A stretch of 64,000 nucleotides of DNA from Zizania palustris. Its lineage: Eukaryota > Streptophyta > Magnoliopsida > Poales > Poaceae. Below are positions 21,127-31,743 of the stretch, piece after piece; the first letter of the stretch is position 1, and each line of letters starts with the position of its first letter. The translations under genes were made by a program, and so were the position numbers. Below the pieces are notes generated by a model, which was not told where the DNA came from, ran no database searches, and saw only the letters and a list, made by a program, of their open reading frames with translations. Location of the stretch: NCBI GenBank assembly GCA_019279435.1, contig JAAALK010000283.1, positions 5,084,001-5,148,000 on the forward strand, written 5' to 3'.

Positions 21127-22525
21127 GTAGCCCCTCGAATACGCTTCTCCGTACGACCTGTAACGTTAGGAGAGCAGTATACGGAAAGAAAAGATAACCA
21201 ATCATAGGGGTTATTGATTTTCGTTTTATCTCCGAAATGCATGAAGATATGAACTTCGAATCAGTCATAAAGTAATTATTGTTCGAACTATCTTAGAACT
21301 GACTCAGGAAGTTCGAAAGTCTTTTTAGACTTAGAAAAAATAGCCGTTAGTTTCTGTTTCTAACGGAAGTTATATGAGGCGTTATTTTCGGAGGAGAATA
21401 ACAGACGGGAATGCGAAAGGGCAGAGCCTAAACGGTAACAAACGGAAAGACTAGGCTATAAATAAGAGCCCCAAAACTTACCCGATTACCTTTTCACCGC
21501 TTCCTCTCAGTCAAAGCTTTTTGAGCCCTTTGAGTTCTTGAACCCTAGCCTTCGAGTTCTTGAGCCCTAGTCTCCATTCCCTCAGATCAATCCGGCAATC
21601 GCGATGGTGAAGACCAAGGGATCTGCGCCTCCTTCGGCCTTGGCTCGGCAGCAAGCAGCCGCAGCAGCAGCGGCGGCGACATTGGCGGCGGCACCCTCGA
21701 TGCAGGCGGCAATGTCCATGGCGGCAGGGGGGAGAAATCCCCAAATCCCCGATGACCAAGGTTTGTGCCCTCCATCGACCAAATATTTGGATCAGTCCTT
21801 TGAATTGGGACCTTCGACCTGCAAAAGAGAGTCCTTGGCAATCACAGCAGGGGGTAAGATTAGCAATGGGGTTATGGTTCGGAGGCCAGGCAAAGAAGCA
21901 ATCACATCACCAAGACCCGGAGAAGTCGTAGTGTTCGAAGCTTTTTTCGAAGCAGGCTTGGGCCTCCCTGCTGTAGATTTCTTGGCCGAAGTTCTTGAAC
22001 TATTTCATGTAACCCTCCCCCAGCTATCTCCGAATGCTGTAGCTAGATTAGCTATCTTCGAGTGGGCACTGAGAGCCGAAGGTTGTGAAGGGAGGGCTGA
22101 AATCTTCGCGGCACTGCATAGAGCAACTTGTCAGCCGAAGACCTCCGTAGGCTCCGGAGGTGAGAAAGTAGTGGTCGCCTTCGGAAGCATCAATTTTAGA
22201 CTTCGAGACGAATACGCTCTGCGATTCCCTGCTAAGGCCATCAATGCTAGATGGTACACTGATTGGGTACTGAGGTGGTTTTATGCCGAAGTCGGAGCTA
22301 ACAGTCCTCTGGCTGGACCCCTCAAAGAAATCAGATTTCGAAAAGAAGCCCTAGTGCAACCTGACGAAGGTCAGCTCGAAGCCCGCCTGAACCTGCTTGA
22401 AAAAATTAGCCGAAGGCTCAGTATGCGAGACTTGGCCGAAGAATTCATCGGTCTTCAAATTCCTCCGCTGATGGCCAACTGGCCTATCGTCTTCGAGGAT
22501 GACTCAGAAGGTGGTCTTCGCAAGA
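21127..22525 (+). pseudogene. Truncated second copy of the antisense accessory gene
   Basis: Nearly identical to 10017-11415, including the TATA box (21457-21465) and the ATG at 21604. About 307 codons of exon 1 remain, with a Pro to Thr change near residue 101. The frame then runs across a junction into PIF sequence and ends at 22584, giving a 326-codon chimera. The Transposase_28-like part is largely kept; the coiled coil is lost. Confidence 0.9.
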
Positions 22526-22543
22526 TCAATCGGGAACTAAAAT
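22526..22543 (+). other. Breakpoint with templated filler
   Basis: The accessory gene copy ends at GATCAAT. TCAAT is shared with the PIF sequence at 7692. Bases 22526-22543 match 7692-7709. At 22544 the match jumps back to 7640, so this 18-bp segment occurs again 70 bp downstream. This is the pattern of two microhomology-based template switches. Confidence 0.8.
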
Positions 22544-22633
22544 TCATTGAGGTTTGTATTTTGTTGGATGATCACTATGATTAGCTTGATTCTGGTCAAT
22601 CGGGAACTAAAATATATTTTTCTTGTTGCAGGC

Positions 22634-23832
22634 ATGGATCAGGTTGGAAGCTCAAGTATTATGCGTGGAAGAGGTAAAAATAAAAGGATTTGGACTTGTT
22701 ATGAAGATGACGAGCTTGTCAAGTCACTATATGAGATATCTTTAGATCCAAAGTGGAAAGCAGAAGGGGGTTTTAAAAATGGATATTGCCAAGTTTTGGA
22801 GAGTATGCTTGCAAAGAAACTGCCTGGTTGTGGTCTTACTGCTATACCCCACATCGAGTCAAGGGTGAGACACTTCAGGACCAAATATGGGGCGCTCGAG
22901 GTAATGCTAGGAAAGAGTGGTTTCGCATGGGATGACACTAGGAAGATGTTGCAGTGTGAGAAGCAACAATATGATGACCATTGTAAAGTAAGTAGATCTT
23001 TTCTATACACAGTTCATAATAAAATTGCTTCATCACAAGTACCTGTAGTTACAAAGTTGGTTTACATTATTATTAGATCCAAAGTGGCATGGATAACTTC
23101 TGCTTTCTGTTATTAAGTTGGTTTACATTCTCATTAATCTCTATTTTCATTTTACAGAAAAATCATGAGGCGAAAGGCTTGTATGGTATTGCATTTCCTT
23201 ACTATGATACATTAGCTGCAATATACGGAAGAGATATAGCCACAGGAGAAGGATTGGAAGGGGTTGCTGAAGCGGTGTCAAATATGGAGAAGGAGATTGC
23301 TCTTGAAGACGTGCGAGATCAAGATGATGTAGAAGAGAGAGCATGTATAGAAACACCTCGAAGGAGTGTTGATTCAACGTCTTCATGCTCTAAGAAGCGT
23401 AAGAAAGACAATGTCAAGTTAAAGGATAGCTCATCGGGCGATCGTTTCTTAGATATGTTTGTGGATGTTCAAGGTGAATTGAAGAGTGTTTGTAAGCATG
23501 TCGGTACAATGGCAGAATCTATGATGCGTGAGGCTGAGGCTCAAGAGAAGATAGTCAGTGAAGAGGACACACAACAAAAATTGCAGAATAGAGCTATCCT
23601 TGAGCTGCAGAAACTTGGGTTTACTGGCACCGAAGTTGTCAATGCTGCATTGGTATTTGTGAAAATGCCAGATCAGATGTGTATGCTTCTAGCGCTTCCT
23701 GACTCTCTAAGAAGGGAATACATACTAAAAATGCTCGCTGGTAAGTTTGTAGATATTGTTTAATGTTGTCACTATTAATTGCTTGGGGCTAAGTTTGTCT
23801 TAAAATTATTAGATGAATCAAAGAGAAGTTGA
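22634..23832 (+). CDS. Myb/SANT-like ORF1 protein, duplicate copy
   Basis: Exons 22634-22987, 23158-23740 and 23813-23832, with the same splice sites as at 7730-8928. One Pro to Gln change is visible (EEDTPQK against EEDTQQK); otherwise the protein appears identical and intact. Its upstream region is now the fused accessory gene fragment, so transcription could start from the TATA box at 21457. No transposase accompanies it. Confidence 0.85.
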
Positions 23833-24091
23833 TGGACGGGTAGGGTGAGGAGGAATACTAAGAAGAAGACAAGTGTTTGTGACAATGATGATGTGAAAGA
23901 AGATGATGAATAAGAAAAGAAGCTATAACTAGTTTTCAATGTTGGAGTATGGATGATGTTGTTATGGAGATGTTTCATTTTGGACATATTTTTGTAATGG
24001 ATGATGTTATGGATGATGTTTAATTTTGGAGATGGTTTTGTTATGGATGATGTTTACTTTTGGACATATTTTTGTTATGGATGATGTTATG

Positions 24092-24343
24092 GAGATGTTT
24101 AATCCGAAGATATTTTTGTTATGTTGATGTTGGTATGGAGATGTCTAATTTTGGAGATATTTTGTTATGTTGATGTTGGTATGAAGATGTCTAATTTTGG
24201 AGATATTTTTGTTATGTTGATGTTGGTATGGAGATGTCTAATTTTGGAGATATTTTTGTTATGTTAATGTTGGTATGGAGATGTCTAATTTTGGAGATAT
24301 TTTTGTTATGTTGATGTTGGTATGGAGATGTCTAATTTTTAGA
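24092..24343. repeat. 47-bp minisatellite, duplicate
   Basis: Same array as 9188-9440 with a single T deleted in one unit, which shifts the offset between the copies by one. Confidence 0.88.
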
Positions 24344-24563
24344 GATATGTTTAATAAATTCAGAAAGTGTTACAAAAATCCATTTTTATTTCATTCATTA
24401 TAAACCAAACGCTGTGATGTAAACAGAATACGTTACACTTTTAAACAAACACTGTAATGTAAATAGATTGTGTTACACTTGTTAACCAAACAAATTCAGT
24501 AATCCATTACATTGTTATCCCTTAACATTGTAATTGATTACATTAACGTTTACGTTACCTTAA

Positions 24564-24580
24564 ACCAACCAAACACCACC
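24564..24580 (-). repeat. Right TIR of the PIF/Harbinger element
   Basis: Reads GGTGGTGTTTGGTTGGT in reverse, followed by TTA at 24581-24583. Matches the left TIR at 5237-5253 from the TGTTTGGTTGG core. Confidence 0.8.
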
Positions 24581-24583
24581 TTA

Positions 24584-24805
24584 AATTTATGTTTTGGATT
24601 TTGAGAAGTACCACTTAGCTAACACATATCAACCAACTCATGTTGAATCATTTTCAGAAAAGCAACTTTCAGAGTTCAGTATATTTAACCCATTACTCAG
24701 CTTCAGCAGATTCAAAAAGTGGTTAAATGTATAGCTGATTTAATCTTAAATGACAGACAACAATATATGAACATATTGCCTCAATATTGTAAGCACTAAA
24801 GTTTA
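24584..24805. repeat. AT-rich flank between PIF and MITE
   Basis: No gene or clear repeat boundary. It joins 4717-5236 on the left and 25132 on the right once the PIF and the MITE are removed. Confidence 0.35.
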
Positions 24806-25131
24806 GGTGGTGTTTGGTTTGCTCAAGGTAACGTAAATGATAATGGAATTAATTACGGTGTCAAGTGATAACAATGTATTAGATTACTAGATTTGTTTGG
24901 TTAACAAATGTAATGTATTATGTTTACATTATAGTGTTTGGTTGATAAGTACAATGTATTTTGGTAACGTAATCTGATACCAGATTGATTAAAGTGTAAT
25001 GAGTTGATTACTAGGTTGTAATCTGATTACGTAGTATCTAATACCAACATATTCAAACCAAACAAAATCTAACGTAATTAGTTTACGCTGTAAACAAATA
25101 ACACTTAAAATAAACTTAACCAAACGCCTTC
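24806..25131. mobile_element. Tourist-like MITE (326 bp) related to the PIF element
   Basis: TTA target duplications at 24803-24805 and 25132-25134. Ends GGTGGTGTTTGG and CCAAACGCCTTC. Its first 170 bp or so resemble the last 170 bp of the PIF read in reverse (shared AAGGTAACGTAAA, GATAACAATGTA, TTGTTTGGTTAACAA in the same order). It has no ORF. It is a probable internal-deletion derivative of this PIF family. Confidence 0.85.
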
Positions 25132-26708
25132 TTAAAGTAAATCTAACACTTCTGAAAGACCCAAATCCACATATCTCTGTCTCTATTGTCAGTAGTGAAA
25201 AATAAATAGCAGCATAAAAAATTCCAGAACCACAGAAAAGAAGTAAATCAGGGATAGCAAATTTCTGATAGTATTGGAACCTGGTGGCTTCTTTTCTGGT
25301 AGAAAACTCAGGCATATCAGTGCAGAGGATTCATAGCAACAACAATCGGCTCGGCAACACTTCTCAGCAAACAGATTACAGAACAAGTGCAGGCACACAA
25401 AGAAAAAATAGATGGACTGTTGCTGATCCGACAAAAGTTGCTAATAGGAATTCATTTAGATGAATAGTGCAAGAGATAGATAAAAGAAACCAGCTGAGAA
25501 ATTTTGAATAATATTCTGGTTTTCTGAATCAAAGCTCAAAATTGGTAGCCAAGATGATGAAGAATAGTAAAAGAAACATTTCATCAAACATGTAAAGTGC
25601 TACCCAAAACCGAAACACTTGAGAGAATTAAATTCCAAAACTGTGATGCCTTGTTTGATCAGCAAAAGAATCAAGAAGATATTGCATAAATCACTTGCAA
25701 ATTTCAAAAATGGAACATTCAAACTATCCTAAGCAAAAGATATATAAACCTCAACATCAAGTTCTGCACAAAAATCACCACAAAAACCATCACAAAAACG
25801 ATTTCAGCCTAAAAAACATACCCGCGCCAGGAACTTCCAGATCCTGTGTTGCTGCATTATAGCGTTTTCGGATTGTGATCACGACGCAATAGTTTGATGC
25901 AAAACAGCAAGAACAACAGAAATTTTTGGAGTTTATATTTTGGTTCAGCCCAAAAGAACAGCCACGGTCCTCTATTTATAGGCCAACCATCGGGGTATTT
26001 TCTGAAAAAAACCCTCTAGAATTAAAATATTACACAAAGGTCGTATTCCTTATAATATATTTTTAGAATTAAGAAATTCTGAAAAATATACCAAAGGAGT
26101 ACAATTACTCTAGACACTTACTAAAATTAAACCTAGTTTATTACACAAAGACTCAACGCTAAAAATTTAAAGGACTCATAACTATTGAAATTAACAAACC
26201 TAGATTTGTGACGGTTTTCAGCAAAAACCGACAAAGCCTCTCAACTCTTCGACTCATGACACTGCTTTGCGACTCTGAGCGCCATCAAGTCACTTCCTCT
26301 CTCGATCCCCTCGAGTCGCCTGAATGCTTGCCCTGGCCTCCCTCTCGCAGACCTGGTCATCACGCCGTTGCTTTCATCCGTCCATCCAAGTATTGCTTGG
26401 TCTCTTCGTGCACTCTTGAGATCTCCAACTTCGCTCAGCCTCCCTGATCCTCCGGCATCGGGCTCCCCACTTGACCCTTTATCACTTGCCGTCGACAATC
26501 GGTCAGCATCTCCACCCTACACATCCAAGACAAGCCAAAACAAGAACGTGACGCACCACCGAAACCCTCAGAAACAATCCTCCATTTTACATCGAACCCC
26601 TCGATGCACTCAAACTGACACACAACCAATCGCTCAATCACTCGATCGCTCAAAAGCTTATCCTTGTCAATCACTCATCATTCCGATAGAAATCACTCTT
26701 GGTTTCAC
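25132..26708 (-). repeat. Degenerate Sirevirus-like LTR fragment
   Basis: No ORF of note. A minus-strand TATA box (CTATAAATAGAG) is near 25969-25981. An AT-rich block follows. At 26210-26232 is an inverted repeat followed by AAAGCCTC, as in the two copia LTRs below (50318-50340, 58815-58837). GTCGACAATC and GTCAATCACTCATCAT near 26487 and 26668 resemble the LTR start of those elements. It ends abruptly where integrase of Tat copy 3 begins. Confidence 0.55.
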
Positions 26709-27464
26709 ATACCATGCCTTCGTTTGGTCTTGGTACTTCGTCAGATTGGTGATAGCTCGAAGCCTTGTCTCTTTTGACAAGTCCAGTGAACTGTTTCTTC
26801 CATCATCATTGTCAGGCTCTGTTATGCAAAGGGATCCACCTTTAAGCTCCATAGGAGTCATGGCCTCATCTCCAAATAACAGCCTAAATGGGGTGAAGCT
26901 TGTGGACCTAGCTTGAGTGGTCTGAATGGACCATAAAATTTTGGCAAGCTCTTCGGTCCATAGCCCCTTAGCTAACCCAACATTCCTTCGATTCAAATCG
27001 GAGAGAATATTTCCATTTGCCCACTCGACGACTCTGTTGGATTGGTGGTGGCGAATAGCTGCGAAGCATAGCTTGATGCCTAGGCCTTCTCAAAATTTTT
27101 TTAAAGGGCTCGGCTTCGAATTGAGTGCCGTTATCAATAGTTAGCTCCCTAGGCACTCTGAACCTACAAATGACATTCTGCCAAAAGAATTTTTGTACAT
27201 TTCTTGAAGTGATAGCAGTTAGGGGTTCAGCTTCGACCCATTTAGAAAAATATTCGATTGCTACCACCGCAAACTTCAAGCTGCCTTTTGCTATTGGAAA
27301 AAGGCCGATGAGATCCATTGCCCATCGCGCCATTGGCTATACCGGAACAATAACTTGAAGAGGTGTCGGTGGACGATGGCTCCACCTACCCATCCACTGG
27401 CATCCTTGGCAGGTTCGAACCAATTCTTCTGCATCTCTTACAATTGTTGGCAAATAAAGCCCCT
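26709..27464 (-). pseudogene. pol: Integrase fragment, Tat copy 3
   Basis: Two overlapping frames give the core: MDLIG (first Asp), TIDNGTQF (second Asp) and VVEWANGN (Glu, ERANGN in copy 2). A frameshift falls between the second Asp and the Glu. The C-terminus keeps LLFGDEAMTPMELKGGS and breaks off after TKAWY, at the junction with LTR-like DNA. The zinc-finger part continues to 27464, where the MITE has entered. Confidence 0.85.
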
Positions 27465-27467
27465 AGC

Positions 27468-27607
27468 CACAGTTAAAAGCCGACGGAAGTTAAATTAACT
27501 TCCGTCGGGTCTTGTAGGCCAACGGAAGTGAATTAACTTCTGTTGACTTTTCCAAAAACCGACGAAAGTTAAAATTGCCGACGAAAATTTAATGTTTTCT
27601 TGTAGTG
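27468..27607. mobile_element. CACTA-type MITE, 140 bp
   Basis: Flanked by AGC on both sides (27465-27467, 27608-27610), the 3-bp duplication of CACTA elements. One end reads CACTACAAGAAAAC in reverse; the other starts CACAGTTAAAAGC. Subterminal CCGACGG and ACTTCCGTCGG motifs repeat in both orientations. No coding capacity. Confidence 0.7.
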
Positions 27608-27610
27608 AGC

Positions 27611-28560
27611 ACGAGGGGCTAGAGGGCTGCCGCACAGGCCTTCGTGAATCTCCCGATGTATATCTTGGCCTTCAGGTTGTGAGATGCACCAGAGTAAGGG
27701 AGAACAAACTCTGGCTATATAAAGTATTCCGTTGACAAGCTCATAATTTCGAGCCCTTGCTTGGAGCCTTCAGAAATCCGGACCTTCTAATGAAACTACA
27801 CTGTTTTGCAAAACATCCAAAATTGGAGTCCGCCAATCGGCGACTGGAATGCAAAGGACTTCTGCGGAGGGTAGTTGATGCACCGTAGGCTTGATGAATT
27901 CTTCATAAAAAGCGCCCTCCGGGAGGTCCAATGCTTCGGCTGCAGCCTTCGCTAGAATATCTGCAAGTTGATTATCCGCTCGAGGGATGCTTCGAATAGA
28001 AATTCCTTTAAACAATGCTTTGGTCTTGTGGATTTCTTATAAATACTTGGCAAGATGCGGATTCTTGGCTTGGAAGCTCTTGTCAACATGCCCTGTGATG
28101 ACTTGGGAATCTATTTTTATTATAATTCTTGTTGCTCTATGTGCCCTTGCCTTTCGGAGGCCTAGTAGGATCCCTTCATATTATGTGATATTGTTGGTGG
28201 TCTTAAAGTTGAGCCTCACAGAATACATGGCCTTCTTCCCTAACGGCGATATTATTACAGCTCCAACTCCGGCACTAGATGCCTGATAGGCTTCGTTAGA
28301 AATAATGTCCACAGACCTTCGGAGGTTTCTTCCGGAGCCCAAACTATGGATGGAGTCCACTCGGCCACGAAGTCAGCTATGACTTGGGACTTGATAGTTG
28401 TTCTTGATGTGAAGGAAATACCGAAGGGGGCTAGCTCGATGACTCATTTTCCGATCCTACCCATGGAGTCTTTGCTCCGAAGCATATCACCAAGGGGATA
28501 CGAGGTAGGGACAATGAGATTATGTGCTAAGAAGTAATGCATTAGCTTCCGCGAGGCCAT
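27611..28560 (-). pseudogene. pol: Integrase zinc finger and RNase H remnant, Tat copy 3
   Basis: 27770-28015 translates to the end of the archaeal-type RNase H (GISIRSIPRADNQLADILAKAA), matching copy 2 residues 768-790. Upstream, decayed frames match the rest of RNase H up to 28558. Several stops and frameshifts are present. The frame resumes after the solo LTR at 29451. Confidence 0.8.
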
Positions 28561-28563
28561 TAC

Positions 28564-29445
28564 TATTGGGTAATAAGTTTTCCCTTAAACAAGGGCCAAT
28601 GACACCAGCCTCTGAAGGTGTTGAGCCCAGATACTGTCCCCACCGAAGCCTGAAGTCGAAGCACCACCTCTCCTAATGAAGTTAATTCCAAGCAGCAGCC
28701 AGTTTTAGCCTCTGGCCCCCTTCGGAGTTCTCCGGAGTCAAGCCTCTGGGGCCCCTTCGGAGTTCTCCGGATTCAAGCCTCCGGGCCCCCTTCGGAGTTC
28801 TTCGGAGTCAAATCTCTGGGCCCCCTCCGGTCCCTTTCAGAGACAAACCTCCAGGACCCCTCCGGTTTCTTTCGGAGCCCTCCTTCGAGAGCCAGTTCGG
28901 AGCCCACTTCGGAGTGCTCTTCAGAGTCCATTTTGGAGTGTCCTTCGGAGCTCACTTCATAGTGCCCCTCAGAGCCTTCGCAACTGTCTCTACCCAAAGA
29001 GCTCTAGCAACTACTTCAGACCAGAAGAAATATCTAAAGTCCGCTGAAGTGTAAACCATACCAGGGTCTCGCCGCCCCTGGTATGTCGTTTAGCTACTCA
29101 GAAGTGACGTTTATCTAACATGTCTATAAAGCTGTAAAGCTGCATGTACAGTCGTCTAGTCTTTTTCCATTTTTGCCCCTATAAGCCTACGGCTTGTAGA
29201 GGGCATTTAGGTCTTTTCCTTTGGCCTGCGTGCCTATAAAAGCAGGGCCATGCCCTTGTAATAGCCAAGATTGAGAGAGGCAAAAACTATGCCAAATCCA
29301 CGGTAGACTGGACATAGGGCTATTATCCCTTCAGAGAGGCTTGAACCAGTATAAATCCTTCTCCCTTTGCGAGAACCCTTCGAGGTTCACTCTATAAACC
29401 ACATACACACCAAAACCTGCTGTAGCTAACGTAATTGCTACAACA
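28564..29445 (+). repeat. Solo LTR (882 bp), same family as 45977-46819
   Basis: ATTAC lies on both sides (28559-28563, 29446-29450), a 5-bp target duplication. It starts TATTGGGTAATAAG (TGTTGGGGGAATTAG in the better copy) and ends CTACAACA. A plus-strand TATA box (CTATAAAAGCAGG) is near 29232. Degenerate repeats of TTCGGAGTTCTCCGGA fill 28700-28960. No interior remains, so the body was lost by LTR-LTR recombination. Confidence 0.88.
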
Positions 29446-29450
29446 ATTAC

Positions 29451-30813
29451 CAAAGCATAAACAATTTTTTCAAGCTCGGAGTATCTTGTCTTTGCTCCGG
29501 ATAAAGCTTCTGAGATGAAGTATACTGGGTTCTACACCAGTTTTCCTTTAAGATCTATTTCCCTGACCAGCACTGCACTTACTGTGGAGCCCGTTGCTGC
29601 AAGATAAAGAAGGAGAGTTTCTTCTGGGAGGGGCATAGTGAGTGTTGATAGGTTCCCGAGATAATCTTTAATATCGTCGAAGATTTTTTGGCACTCCGGC
29701 ATCCATTTGAAACTCTCGGACCCGTTTAGGGCTTTAAATATCGGGAGGCTTCACTCTATTGATCGGGCCAGGAATCTACTTAGGGCTGCGAGCCATCCTG
29801 TCAGCTTCTGGACTTGCTTCAGATTTTTTGGTGGAGACATTCTTTGCAGTGCACTTATTTGCGTCGGGCTATCTTCGATTACTCTACTCGAAACTAAGTA
29901 CCCTAGCAATTTTCTTGCTTGCGCCTCGAATATACATTTTTCAGGGTTGAGGTGAACTCCACATGCTCAGAGGCTCTCAAAAGTCTCTGCTGAGTCTAAA
30001 CTATGATGGTGCTTACAACACTCTTTATTACAATGCCATCCATATAGGCTTTGACATTTTGGCCTATCTGGTGACCTAGTGCCTTAGCAATAAGACGTAA
30101 AAAAGTAGGCCCGACCATCCGCAAGCCAAAAGGCATTCGAACGTAACAAAATACTCCGGAAGGAGTTATGAAACTCGTCTTGGCTTCGTCTTCACGCTTT
30201 AGCCAAACTAGATGATAACCGGAGTATGCGTCCAGGAAGCTTAGAAGTTTGGAGCCAGCCATAGAATCTACCAGTTGATCGATATGGGGCATAGGGTAGG
30301 GGTCTCGCGGGCATGGTTTATTTAGTGACGTGAAGTCAATGCACATGCGCCATTTGCGGAGCCTTTTTTCTTGACAAAAACGGGGTTAGCCAACCACTTC
30401 GTGTGGGCTACTTCCCTGATAATTCCAGCCCTCAGCAATTTCTCTACCTCCACCTTGGCGAGGTCTGCCCTTTCAGTTGACAACTTTCGGAGCCCCTGGT
30501 GAACTGGTCGAGCCTTCGCGTTGACAAGTAAACTGTGCTCGATGATGCTCCGATCAACTTCGGGGATATATTCGTCTGTCCACGCAAAGATATCTAGGTT
30601 TCCTTTAACTACTTCCTCCAGCGAAGTAGATATTTCTGAATGTAGCCCCTTGCCGAATTGGATTGGATATTTCTTGCCATCTTTTAGGATCATCTTCGTG
30701 AACATGTCACCTTCTGGGCTTGGCTTTAGGGAAGGGCCCTTCGATGGGTCTGAGGACCCCGAAGCTTCCTCCGAGTGCTCCAACACACTATTCACCTACC
30801 GAGGGTCCAGAGG
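29451..30813 (-). pseudogene. pol: RT and RT-protease linker, Tat copy 3
   Basis: 30322-30795 matches the linker and RT N-terminus of copy 2 (IIEHSLLVNAKARPVHQGLRK). 29996-30346 matches RT fingers and palm (MCIDFTSLNKPCPRDPYP). The catalytic YMDD reads YMDG, so the active site is lost. A frameshift separates the two frames near 30346. RT thumb and the start of RNase H continue, decayed, to 29451. Confidence 0.88.
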
Positions 30814-30818
30814 TGGAC

Positions 30819-31729
30819 TGATGAGGACATCACTTCACATGATACACACATGGAGCCTCCACCTACAATTCAGTTACTAGGACGAATCACACGCGCTCGT
30901 GCCCGTCGCTTGAACCATGAGGTTAATTCTTTCCTTAGCAACTATGTCAATATTTGTTTGGACGGGATGCTACTGAATACTAGTGATATATCGTTGCTTA
31001 GGAACATGGGAGATGGAATAGAAGAGTTGGAGCTGAAGACGGAGTCGCACGGATGTTTTGAAGTCAAGATTTCGCTGGTTCGGACTACATCAACTACCCT
31101 GCACCAAAATGGGCATAACTTCCTCATACGAAGTCCGATTGGCGCGTTCTTTGACTTTTTGGAAAGCTGAGGAGAAGATGGATCGTTTGCCATTGGTTTC
31201 ACCTCATTTGGAGTCTCGAGTCGTCCTGTGTATTTAAAACAGTCCTGCGTGACAGAACTGGGCCGTGTTGGCCCATAGTCTGAGTCTGTACGTCTTCTAG
31301 CCCACAGCCTGTGTCTGTTCGCCTTCCACAGGCCGCCGCCCTATATATTCTCACGCCAGCCGCCGCTAGGGTTAGGTTTTGCTTTGTTTGCATCTACACT
31401 TGTGTGTTTAGATCCCGCCTCTTGCACCGGATCGATTGGCTGTTGCATTGGCGTTTGTGAAACCTCACCTTATCATCGTTTGTCTGTGATTTGGCATTCG
31501 ACTTGTATCCTTCCTGTTCTTGCTTGTGTTCTTGGGTTCGCTTGCAAGAATTAGCCTTCGTGGCGAGGTCAATCGCGTTCTGCGTGGTTGATAACCAACG
31601 GAGACAGTGGTGTAACGATTGCAAGGTTTTGATCCGCCGGACTGGAGCCTTGGATCGCCAACGTCGAGATTCTCCACCAACCCAAGCTATCCTTTACCTA
31701 GCGGAAGATCGGGACCACTCCCCCCATCA
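30819..31729 (+). repeat. 5' LTR of the gag-less gypsy element
   Basis: Starts TGATGAGGACATCAC, ends CCCCCATCA. An open frame of about 110 codons (GRITRARARRLNHEV) runs through its first 350 bp; it is the same coding sequence as the C-terminus of the polyprotein in the 3' LTR. CCTATATATTC at about 31340 is a possible TATA region. Confidence 0.95.
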
Positions 31730-31731
31730 GT

Positions 31732-31743
31732 TGGTATCAGAGC
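31732..31743 (+). other. Primer binding site, initiator tRNA-Met type
   Basis: TGGTATCAGAGC two bases after the 5' LTR, the standard complement to the 3' end of plant initiator tRNA-Met. Confidence 0.92.

Larger units (their letters stand above)
22544..24580 (+). mobile_element. PIF/Harbinger 3' half, duplicate without the retrotransposon
   Basis: Matches 7640-9521 at an offset of 14,904 with very few differences, then continues without interruption through 24425-24580 to the right TIR and TTA. It lacks the transposase gene and the left TIR. It shows what the PIF looked like before a Tat element entered at 9521/9522. Confidence 0.92.

Noticed and set aside
22584..22604. A functional fusion protein from the 326-codon chimera at 21604-22584
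   Set aside because: Only about 19 junk residues follow the break, and the coiled-coil half is gone; treated as a truncated pseudogene.
30775..31170. 131-codon ORF as a separate gene
   Set aside because: It lies in the 5' LTR and is the LTR copy of the polyprotein C-terminus.
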